A stretch of DNA of 5,276 bases, from contig JAAKFP010000195.1 of NCBI GenBank assembly GCA_011065005.1, forward strand, positions 1 through 5,276, given 5' to 3'. Below are positions 1 to 5,249 of the stretch, one piece after another (position 1 is the stretch's first letter; each line of letters opens with the position of its first letter). The notes under the pieces were generated by a model. It did not search any database and was not told the origin of the DNA. It saw only the letters and a list, made by a program, of their open reading frames with translations. Source of the stretch: Chlamydiota bacterium (GTDB taxonomy: Bacteria > Chlamydiota > Chlamydiia > Chlamydiales > Waddliaceae). Position numbers and translations under genes: made by a program.

Positions 1-89
1 TTGAATTAATCATTTTTTTCCTGTATAGAAAAACATTGCAAGACAGAGTTCTTTTCGTTATCTCTTAAGTATGAACAAATATAACATAA
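1..89 (+). promoter_or_regulatory. AT-rich upstream region, possible pckG promoter
   Basis: No coding region is supported here. The stretch is AT-rich and ends at the left edge of a MITE-like element. The best sigma70-type -10 candidate is TATAAC at 80-85 (five of six consensus bases), but the sequence about 17 bp upstream of it is a poor -35 (GTTATC region, 57-62). If this -10 is used, transcription would start at about 91-93, essentially at the first base of the inserted element, so the pckG leader would be about 175 nt and contain the whole element. This is a weak prediction from motif inspection only. Confidence 0.22.
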
Positions 90-246
90 GGGCTCGTGCA
101 AAAATAAGTTGTGCGTTTCTGGTGACTCAGCGCTTCAGATGCGAGGCGCAAATCCGCAGCCAACTTCTTAGTTTTCAAGAATTTGCAACAAAGCAGATGA
201 AGATGATGTGTTAGCAGAAATGCGGAAGTTATTTCTGCACGAGCCC
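90..246. mobile_element. MITE-like element with 18-bp TIRs and TAA target duplication
   Basis: The 157-bp segment is bounded by inverted repeats: left arm GGGCTCGTGCAAAAATAA at 90-107 and right arm TTATTTCTGCACGAGCCC at 229-246, matching at 17 of 18 positions. The trinucleotide TAA directly flanks both sides (87-89 and 247-249), as expected for a 3-bp target duplication. A TNA target site and TIRs of this length fit the IS1031/IS427 groups of the IS5 family, so it is probably a non-autonomous derivative mobilised by such a transposase. It is too short to encode one; an open frame crossing it on the minus strand has no recognisable similarity. It lies between the likely promoter and the RBS of pckG. 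Boundaries are read directly; the family assignment is inference. Confidence 0.8.
214..238. repeat. Subterminal 8-bp inverted repeat in the MITE
   Basis: GCAGAAAT at 214-221 is the exact reverse complement of ATTTCTGC at 231-238, with a 9-base loop. The right TIR can therefore pair either locally here or with the left TIR 120 bases upstream, giving two competing folds in a transcript that reads into pckG. Confidence 0.5.
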
Positions 247-257
247 TAACCACGCCT

Positions 258-263
258 GGAGGA
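258..263 (+). promoter_or_regulatory. Shine-Dalgarno site of pckG
   Basis: GGAGGA lies five bases before the ATG at 269 and fixes that start. It begins 11 bases beyond the right TIR of the upstream MITE, so the insertion has left the ribosome binding site intact. Confidence 0.85.
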
Positions 264-268
264 AGAAG

Positions 269-2077
269 ATGGCAACAACTTTGGTAGAAACCTGGACGAC
301 AAATCAAAAGCTAATCGATTGGATTCATGAAGTAGAAAAGCTCTGTCAGCCCGCAAATATCCACCTCTGTGATGGGTCCCAAGAAGAGCATCAAATGTTG
401 TGTGATCAGATGGTCGCCTCGGAAACCTTAATCAAGCTCAACGACTCTCTAAGACAGAATAGCTATCTTTGCCGCTCCGACCCCAAAGATGTTTCCCGTG
501 TTGAAGACAGAACATTTATCTGTTCTGAAAAAGAAGAAGACGCCGGCCCCACCAATAACTGGAAAGATCCCCAGGAGATGAGAGCCACCCTCAAGAAGCT
601 GTTTGCCGGTTCTATGCGTGGCAGAACGATGTATGTCATTCCCTTTTGTATGGGACCCCTCGGATCAAATATCTCTCATGTAGGTATTGAAATCACCGAT
701 TCCCCCTACGTCGTTTGTAGTATGCGCATCATGACACGTATGGGAAAACAGGTGCTCGAAGCCCTTGGAAATGATTCGTTTGTTCACTGCCTCCATTCCG
801 TTGGAGCTCCCCTAGAACAAGGGGAGAAGGATGTCCCATGGCCATGTAATCCTGATAATAGGTATATTGTCCACTTTCCTGAAACACGTGAAATCATGTC
901 CTATGGCAGTGGCTATGGTGGGAATGCTCTCCTTGGAAAAAAATGTTTTGCCCTGCGCATTGCTTCTGCCATGGCGCGCGATGAAGGATGGTTCGCCGAA
1001 CATATGCTCATCTTGGGGATAACAAACCCCGAAGGGGTAAAAAAATACTTCGCCGCAGCATTTCCCAGCGCTTGTGGTAAGACAAATCTTGCTATGTTAA
1101 CCCCCACCATTCCCGGTTGGAAAGTGGAAACGATCGGTGATGATATCGCCTGGATGAAATTTCGTGAAGATGGCCGCCTCTATGCGATTAATCCCGAAGC
1201 AGGATTTTTTGGCGTAGCGCCCGGAACGTCGATGGAGTCAAATTCAAATGCTATGAAATCCTTTAGAAGCAATTCCTTTTTTACAAATGTCGCTCTCACC
1301 GACGAGGGAGATGTCTGGTGGCAGGAAATGACAAAAGAGACACCCTCACACCTCATTGATTGGCATGGCAGAGATTGGGCCCCCTCCTCAACCGACAAAC
1401 CCGCACATCCCAATGCCCGTTTTACCGCTCCGGCATCACAATGTCCCATCATTGACGAAGCCTGGGAGGACCCTCAAGGAGTGCCGATTTCGGCGATCCT
1501 TTTTGGAGGGCGACGCTCTTCCGTTGTTCCTCTTGTCAATGAAGCTTTCAACTGGCAGCATGGAACCTTTTTCGGTGCCAGCTCTTCGTCACAAACGACC
1601 GCTGCCGCTGTCGGAGAGGTGGGAAAGCTGCGCCACGATCCCTTTGCTATGCTTCCCTTCTGCGGATACCACATGGGAGATTACTTTGGACATTGGCTGA
1701 AGATGGGCAAGAAAACAGATTCTTCCAAACTGCCGAAAATCTACTATGTCAACTGGTTCAGACAAAATGCTAAAGGGGAGTGGCTGTGGCCCGGATTTGG
1801 AGAAAATAGCCGCGTCCTCAAATGGATTTTTGAGAGGACCTCTGGCGCTGACAATGCCGTAAAAACGCCTATCGGCTTCCTGCCCAAAGAAGACGCCATA
1901 GATGTAGATGGGCTCACTCTGCCCGACGGGGCAATGCATGAGCTATTGTCTGTCGACAAAGAAGCGTGGAAAGAGGATGTCAAAGAGCTGAAAGAATATT
2001 TCAAGATCTTTGGAGACCGTCTACCCGAAGGGATCGCCCAAGAACTCGATGACCTGGAGTCCCGCTTGAACCAATAA
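269..2077 (+). CDS. pckG: Phosphoenolpyruvate carboxykinase (GTP)
   Basis: This cytosolic enzyme interconverts oxaloacetate plus GTP with PEP, GDP and CO2, linking the TCA cycle to gluconeogenesis and PEP supply. The 602-residue length is normal for the GTP-dependent family. Hallmarks are in order: SRVEDRTF (76-83, PEP-binding Arg77), PFCMGPLG (125-132), [12 protein letters not shown] (215-226, with the metal- and substrate-binding lysines), the P-loop FPSACGKTN (265-273) with the reactive Cys269 typical of GTP-type enzymes, the metal-binding kinase-2 motif GDDIAWM (290-296), and FGGRR (412-416) with the PEP-phosphate-binding arginines. The ATG is supported by a GGAGGA site five bases upstream. 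No frameshift or missing catalytic residue is seen. It stands alone, convergent with the Hip pair. The sequence resembles chlamydial PEPCK by memory only. The ATP-type (pckA) family is excluded by the motifs. Confidence 0.97.
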   Translation: MATTLVETWTTNQKLIDWIHEVEKLCQPANIHLCDGSQEEHQMLCDQMVASETLIKLNDSLRQNSYLCRSDPKDVSRVEDRTFICSEKEEDAGPTNNWKDPQEMRATLKKLFAGSMRGRTMYVIPFCMGPLGSNISHVGIEITDSPYVVCSMRIMTRMGKQVLEALGNDSFVHCLHSVGAPLEQGEKDVPWPCNPDNRYIVHFPETREIMSYGSGYGGNALLGKKCFALRIASAMARDEGWFAEHMLILGITNPEGVKKYFAAAFPSACGKTNLAMLTPTIPGWKVETIGDDIAWMKFREDGRLYAINPEAGFFGVAPGTSMESNSNAMKSFRSNSFFTNVALTDEGDVWWQEMTKETPSHLIDWHGRDWAPSSTDKPAHPNARFTAPASQCPIIDEAWEDPQGVPISAILFGGRRSSVVPLVNEAFNWQHGTFFGASSSSQTTAAAVGEVGKLRHDPFAMLPFCGYHMGDYFGHWLKMGKKTDSSKLPKIYYVNWFRQNAKGEWLWPGFGENSRVLKWIFERTSGADNAVKTPIGFLPKEDAIDVDGLTLPDGAMHELLSVDKEAWKEDVKELKEYFKIFGDRLPEGIAQELDDLESRLNQ

Positions 2078-2083
2078 AATTCA

Positions 2084-2108
2084 ACGCAAAGACGCAAAGA
2101 CGCTAAAG
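2084..2108. repeat. Short tandem repeat ACGCAAAG x3
   Basis: Starting seven bases after the pckG stop there are two exact copies of ACGCAAAG (2084-2091, 2092-2099) and a third variant copy ACGCTAAAG (2100-2108). I recall similar AACGCAAAGACGC strings as common intergenic repeats in unrelated bacteria, but their function is unknown to me. Confidence 0.65.
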
Positions 2109-2172
2109 ATAGGGTCTGACATGTAACCTTAATATTGATGACTTACCCATAATGATCCTTACTGAAAATGTA

Positions 2173-2221
2173 AGACGTGACTTATTGACTTGTGGGGTTA
2201 AAAAGTTAATAAGTCACGTCT
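2173..2221. terminator. 19-bp-arm hairpin between convergent genes
   Basis: Arms at 2173-2191 and 2203-2221 are complementary over 19 positions with one mismatch that would be a G-U pair in plus-strand RNA. The outer 14 bp, AGACGTGACTTATT and its complement, are perfect. The loop is 11 bases. It lies 95 bases past the pckG stop and 7 bases past the stop of the minus-strand HipS-HTH gene, a natural place for a shared bidirectional terminator. Neither side has a proper T-run directly after the stem, so a REP-type repeat or remnant of a mobile element is an equal alternative. A competing stem, GGGGTTA (2194-2200) with TAACCCC (2221-2227), is followed by a T-rich tract on the plus strand. Confidence 0.5.
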
Positions 2222-2228
2222 AACCCCC

Positions 2229-2855
2229 TTACCTTTTTCTTTCCAATTTTCTTTCCACAGAACGTCTTTTTTCTCTGGTTAAGATACCGCCTTTTCTTTT
2301 GATTTGATTTAACGCTACTTCAGGGAAACGAACATAAATTTCCACACGTTTTAGAATTTCATTCCCAGAATGATCTCCATGTTCTAACCTTAAGAGAGAA
2401 CTACGCGATATCTCAAAACAACTGGCAAACTCTCTGGTCGTTAAATGTAACCACTCACGATAATCTCGAATGCTTTTTCCATCAAAAGAATGACGAAATA
2501 TTGGTTCAAAAACAAAAGATGAAGGTCCCCTTTTTCCAATTGTAGCTAAAAGAATTAAAAGATTTCTTTCGTTCTCAGAAATACCTGCTGCTTGACAGTA
2601 TTCACCATAAGCTGGGTTTTCACGACTAGGTAATCGATCCTCAAAAGAGCGAAAAAGCTTATTCGAACGATAAACTTGATTTGTCAATGGAAGTTCCACT
2701 CCAACTGGTATCACCTGCTTCCCATAAAGATACTTCGTATCATACTCAAATACGAAACCTCCATCTTCATGATACAGCTTTCCAACAAAAGTTCGAGTTT
2801 TTCTCTTTTCCAAATAGACTGCAACAGCCTCTATTTTTTCTTCATGAGATATCAT
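2229..2855 (-). CDS. HipS-like domain fused to HipB-like HTH, probable antitoxin/repressor
   Basis: The 208-residue protein has two parts. Residues about 10-118 match the N-terminal part of HipA, equivalent to the free HipS protein: VYLEKRKTRTFVGKL (13-27), FVFEYDTKYL (34-43), ELPL (54-57), LFRSFEDRLP (67-76), and LLILLATIGKRGPSSFVFEP (99-118), which resembles the end of the HipA N-domain. Residues about 132-161 form an Xre/HipB-type helix-turn-helix (LTTREFASCFEISRSSLLRLEHG), followed by a very basic tail. HipS is the antitoxin of HipT in E. coli hipBST, and HipB is the operator-binding partner. The likely role, by inference, is to inhibit the kinase encoded just upstream and repress the operon. 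The ATG overlaps the kinase gene by 14 bp and has a strong GGAGGA site five bases before it, indicating coupled translation. Domain calls are by eye; function is untested. Confidence 0.85.
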   Translation of the reverse strand: MISHEEKIEAVAVYLEKRKTRTFVGKLYHEDGGFVFEYDTKYLYGKQVIPVGVELPLTNQVYRSNKLFRSFEDRLPSRENPAYGEYCQAAGISENERNLLILLATIGKRGPSSFVFEPIFRHSFDGKSIRDYREWLHLTTREFASCFEISRSSLLRLEHGDHSGNEILKRVEIYVRFPEVALNQIKRKGGILTREKRRSVERKLERKR

Positions 2856-3747
2856 TTGCTTCCTCCAAACGTCGATGTAGCAAACTTACAAAAGCCTTTT
2901 TTCTTTTTGAACTCATAAAACTAGAGTAAATCAGCTCTGTTAGGAACTCTTTTAGTTGGTTCGTACGATTCAACCAATGATCAACTACATTAACATGACC
3001 AAGTCTCCTCCACTCCCTCAAATAATCCCCTAATCTTGGTTCTTCTGTTTCTGCTGTTGCAATTTTCCCTCTTGGTTCATGAATAGCTCCAAGCAATTTT
3101 TCCATTTCAATCGCTAAATAACTAGGATTGTCATAAGCGGGAGCCAGGTGAAAACCACTTGGCGTTTGTATCAATCCCAAATTTCTTCCATGTCGATCAT
3201 GATTCCCTATCAAAGCATCAAAAAGCGTGATCTCGATAAATTTCTCAACATCTCGCAACCGTTGTGTTTTCTCTTCAATAATGTTCTTAATTGTTTCACA
3301 ATCAAAAGAATCTGTATCAGAAAGAAAATGGTAGATATGTACAAGACTAGCATTCGAAATATCTTGCATAAAATTCCGATTCACAAAAGTATCTAAGGTT
3401 CCCAGAAACCGAATCAAATAAAATGCAGGAACTTCTAATCCCAATTTTTGAGCCATTTGATTACAAAGAAATTCACAGTGAGGCAATTCTGGATATTCTT
3501 CTTGCTGAACTTTCAGCAAATAACTTTGCTTCCCTAATTTGGCCGAATATTTTCTGAATTTACCATGAAAAAAGCTACTATTGATATCATCAAAATTTCC
3601 AGGATTGTTGTTTGACTCTCTAGCAATCACATCATCAAATTCTGTTTCTTCTTTTAGATCAAACCATTCCATGAAACAGGCTTTGTGCAACCCTGAAAAC
3701 GCTTCCTTTCTCTGAAGAATTTGCTTTTCACACCTATAACAGATCAT
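2842..3747 (-). CDS. Stand-alone HipA/HipT-family serine/threonine kinase, probable toxin
   Basis: The 301 residues contain the HipA C-terminal kinase core without the usual HipA N-domain. Seen in order: a Cys/His knuckle C3-x2-C6-x14-H21-x2-C24, a possible ATP-contacting lysine in SYLLKV (Lys79), YPELPHCEFLCNQMAQKLG (85-103, the conserved Glu-containing helix), the catalytic loop IGNHDRHGRNLGL (180-192; Asp184, Asn189), the metal-binding aspartate in APAYDNPS (202-209; Asp206), and EPRGKIAT followed by DYLREWRRLG, which I recall from HipA-like proteins of other bacteria. Characterised relatives phosphorylate aminoacyl-tRNA synthetases (HipA on GltX, HipT on TrpS) and arrest translation; the substrate here is unknown. 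An in-frame TAA two codons upstream makes the ATG at 3747 the earliest start; its RBS is weak (AAGAG directly adjacent). It is first in a two-gene operon. The gene is visibly more AT-rich than pckG, consistent with acquisition. Confidence 0.88.
   Translation of the reverse strand: MICYRCEKQILQRKEAFSGLHKACFMEWFDLKEETEFDDVIARESNNNPGNFDDINSSFFHGKFRKYSAKLGKQSYLLKVQQEEYPELPHCEFLCNQMAQKLGLEVPAFYLIRFLGTLDTFVNRNFMQDISNASLVHIYHFLSDTDSFDCETIKNIIEEKTQRLRDVEKFIEITLFDALIGNHDRHGRNLGLIQTPSGFHLAPAYDNPSYLAIEMEKLLGAIHEPRGKIATAETEEPRLGDYLREWRRLGHVNVVDHWLNRTNQLKEFLTELIYSSFMSSKRKKAFVSLLHRRLEEANDIS
2861..2866 (-). promoter_or_regulatory. Shine-Dalgarno site of the HipS-HTH gene, inside the kinase gene
   Basis: On the minus strand GGAGGA stands five bases before the ATG at 2855, within the last codons of the kinase gene. 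It is far better than the kinase's own site, so the antitoxin is expected to be translated more strongly than the toxin from the shared message. Confidence 0.7.
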
Positions 3748-3779
3748 CTCTTAAATCCATCGAGTACCTTTTAACCAAT

Positions 3780-3809
3780 AGAATAATTGATTTTATATTT
3801 TGGTGTCAA
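3780..3809 (-). promoter_or_regulatory. Promoter of the Hip-like operon
   Basis: Reading the minus strand, a perfect -35 TTGACA (3809-3804) is followed after 18 bases by TATTCT (3785-3780, four of six -10 bases). Transcription would begin near 3773, giving a leader of about 26 nt before the kinase ATG. The -35 overlaps repeated TGGTGT sequences described separately, which suits autoregulation. Confidence 0.45.
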
Positions 3810-3845
3810 GTGAACCCAACTTAATTTTGGTGTTGTTTGACGCCA
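3797..3845. repeat. Operator-like repeated TGGTGT half-sites
   Basis: ATTTTGGTGT occurs twice in direct orientation (3797-3806 and 3824-3833, spacing 27). The second copy also starts a dyad, TGGTGT-N6-ACGCCA (3828-3845, five of six positions paired). TGGTGTCAA at 3801-3809 is inverted as TTGACGCCA at 3837-3845 (eight of nine). The cluster overlaps and extends upstream of the operon's -35, where an Xre-type repressor such as the HipS-HTH protein could bind. It could instead be the edge of an old insertion element. Confidence 0.4.
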
Positions 3846-3862
3846 TTTTTATGTGTATTGCG

Positions 3863-3926
3863 TAATCAGTAATCAGAGCGAGGGGAGACGTAGGGTGAGC
3901 GAGGGGAGTGAGGGGTCAGACGTAGG
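3863..3926. repeat. Cluster of short GA-rich repeats
   Basis: Tandem TAATCAG at 3863-3869 and 3870-3876 is followed by two copies of GAGCGAGGGGAG (3876-3887 and 3897-3908, period 21) and two copies of AGACGTAGG (3886-3894 and 3918-3926), with GGGGTCAG at 3912-3919. The block is G-rich on the plus strand and noncoding. It abuts the left end of the second MITE and looks like repeat debris. The wider stretch 3748-4079 holds this block, the operon promoter and the MITE, with no supported gene. Confidence 0.55.
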
Positions 3927-4075
3927 CCGTTGAATTAAGCTGGTTTCGAAGTGAATAAATTCATAACAAATATTGTCCGTCATTGAGGGAATGGCTCTCA
4001 TGCTCTTCGAGCTGTGTTAAAGGACAAAATATGGCATGAAAATAAAATCATCAAAAACAGCTTAATTCAACGGCC
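3925..4075. mobile_element. MITE with perfect TIRs flanked by TA (IS630/mariner-like)
   Basis: GGCCGTTGAATTAAGCTG at 3925-3942 is repeated inverted and without mismatch at 4058-4075; both ends are immediately flanked by TA (3923-3924 and 4076-4077), so the palindrome extends to 20 bp. A TA target duplication is the signature of IS630/Tc1-mariner-type transposition. The inner sequence continues as an imperfect palindrome: bases after the left TIR resemble the complement of those before the right TIR, including ATTCAT and TTGTCC blocks. The 151-bp element could thus fold into one long hairpin. It encodes nothing recognisable and would need a transposase supplied in trans. Its right end lies two bases from the stop of the IS91-type reading frame. 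Confidence 0.82.
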
Positions 4076-4088
4076 TAGCTCAGACGGA

Positions 4089-4132
4089 ACATTCTGACAT
4101 TCCACTCACATCTATCAAGAATGTCCGAATGT
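4089..4132. repeat. REP-like imperfect palindrome
   Basis: ACATTCTGACATTC (4089-4102) pairs with GAATGTCCGAATGT (4119-4132) at 13 of 14 positions around a 16-base loop. Each arm itself contains two copies of the six-base unit CATTC or its complement with a short spacer. Together with the adjacent GGGGTCAGG boxes it resembles the REP-type palindromes linked to RAYT/IS200-like transposases, but no such gene is present here. Confidence 0.55.
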
Positions 4133-4136
4133 CCGG

Positions 4137-4162
4137 CCTGACCCCTTTCCCTGACCCCTTTC
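4137..4162. repeat. Tandem 13-mer carrying GGGGTCAGG boxes
   Basis: CCTGACCCCTTTC occurs twice head-to-tail (4137-4149 and 4150-4162); on the minus strand this reads GAAAGGGGTCAGG. The repeat starts exactly where similarity of the IS91-type transposase ends, so it marks the truncation junction. Confidence 0.75.
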
Positions 4163-5148
4163 CGATGAATTCCAAGGGTTCTATCTGAACAAACGTCTTG
4201 CCCGTATGGGTCGGTTTGGGAAGACGATAATGAATCCATGGACCATTCCAACGCAGATTCTCGCTTGCAAAACAAGGTCTAGCACAATATCTTATTAGAC
4301 GCTCCAGTCCTTCTCGATCCCAAGAGGGGATACGTACATTAGCGTCTAGAGAGAAGCCGCTATTCTCGTTGGAAGTCATTTTTTCTATTGTTTCTTTGTC
4401 AAACCACCCTTGATTGCCAAAGTACTTCAGCACTCTCTTGCGTATGCCGAATTCAGTGTCTGCAATATCACCGGGGGAGAGAGAGACCTCGTGAAATAGG
4501 AGATCGTCGCCGTTTGTACTAAAGAGACCGTCCGCCACAATAAGGTGAAAATGGGGGTGGTAGTTGAGAGTTTTTCCGAAATGCTGGATGAAGGTAATGG
4601 CTCCGATTTTCGGATCGGGGTTATCGGGACCACAAGCGATAAGTCGCTTCCGGATTTCATCGACGACAATTCTTAAGACAGCTTGAAGAATCTTATGGGT
4701 TTGAAGATAGTAACGGATTCGCATGGGAAAACTGATCACGAATTGACGAACAGAAACACATGGAATCACGTTTTCAACGAGGTGTGCCGCAGTTTCGACC
4801 ATCGCCCGTGTATTGCATGAGGGGCAGATTCCTCTTCCCTTGCAGGAAAGTGCGATTAAAAAATCCTTGTTGCAGTTAACGCAATGCGCGCAAGCAAATC
4901 CTTTTGACAGAATACCGCAGTCTAAGTACTTCTGGAACTCTTTGTCGACATATTGTGGGACGGGTTCTTTCGAGTTTTTGTACCATGTTTTGTAGTGTTT
5001 TTTTTATAACACCAAAAAGAACTGTTTTCTCCGGTCTGCGAGGCCTATATACAACCTGGGATTTTTTAGGACAGCAGATAGAGGACATGACGATCTATAA
5101 AAAAATTTTAGTAGAAGGATAGGAGATTAAATTTTTTAATTCAAATGT

Positions 5149-5175
5149 TAAGGATGTTAGTAGTAAGGATGTTAG
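5149..5175. repeat. Direct repeat TAAGGATGTTAG x2
   Basis: TAAGGATGTTAG at 5149-5160 recurs exactly at 5164-5175 (period 15, separated by TAG). No function is evident; it may be a local duplication beside the degraded transposon. Confidence 0.6.
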
Positions 5176-5249
5176 AGCAGGTTCACGAGCTGATCCTGGT
5201 ACCCAAGATTATTTCCTCTACAAAAGCCGATGTCCTTTTCCGCATGTCC

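Larger units (their letters stand above)
4080..5088 (-). pseudogene. IS91-family HUH transposase, frameshifted and C-terminally truncated
   Basis: Read on the minus strand, the first part (ATG at 5088) gives VYRPRRPEKTVLFGVIKK, the usual N-terminal motif of IS91-type transposases. At an A8 run (4998-5005) the frame is lost. Similarity resumes in the next frame with HYKTWYKN, a zinc-binding domain with cysteines in FACAHCVNC and SCKGRGICPSC, then VETAAHLVENVIP, VRQFVISFP, the HUH-type metal-binding HPHFH (about 4559-4545), and the tyrosine motif RLIRYCARPCFA. After EPLEFI (codon 4166-4164) similarity stops; the last 27 codons are read through repeat sequence to a TGA at 4082-4080. The family normally continues another 60 or more residues. 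Rolling-circle transposases of this family need no TIRs, and none were found. Two independent lesions make it very likely inactive, although slippage at A8 could repair the first. Confidence 0.85.

Noticed and set aside
90..246. Riboswitch or attenuator upstream of pckG
   Set aside because: The structure is explained by terminal inverted repeats with a target duplication; no known aptamer pattern or terminator T-run was seen.
65..307. Minus-strand open frame of 80 codons across the MITE and the pckG start
   Set aside because: It spans the TIRs of a mobile element and overlaps the pckG 5' end; there is no RBS or recognisable domain.
812..2097. Several open frames on both strands inside pckG
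   Set aside because: All overlap a full-length, motif-complete gene and show no known protein pattern; they are frame shadows.
2676..2929. Two plus-strand frames across the junction of the Hip genes
   Set aside because: They are antisense to two genes with clear domains and have low-complexity Phe/Ser-rich products.
3148..3396. Plus-strand frame inside the kinase gene
   Set aside because: Antisense to the conserved catalytic-loop region of the kinase, with no similarity recognised.
3863..3926. Possible CRISPR-like array
   Set aside because: Repeats are only 7-12 bases, irregularly spaced, with no spacer structure and no cas genes nearby.
3916..4086. TCAGACG at 3916-3922 and 4080-4086 as the MITE target duplication
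   Set aside because: The right copy is two bases away from the TIR end, while TA fits both ends exactly; the 7-mer is more likely coincidence or older repeat sequence.
4075..4669. Other minus-strand frames within the transposase region
   Set aside because: They are alternative frames of the IS91-type transposase, whose HUH and zinc motifs lie in a different frame.
4813..5122. Plus-strand frames opposite the transposase N-terminus
   Set aside because: The minus strand encodes the conserved zinc-binding cysteines over the same bases, so these are antisense shadows.
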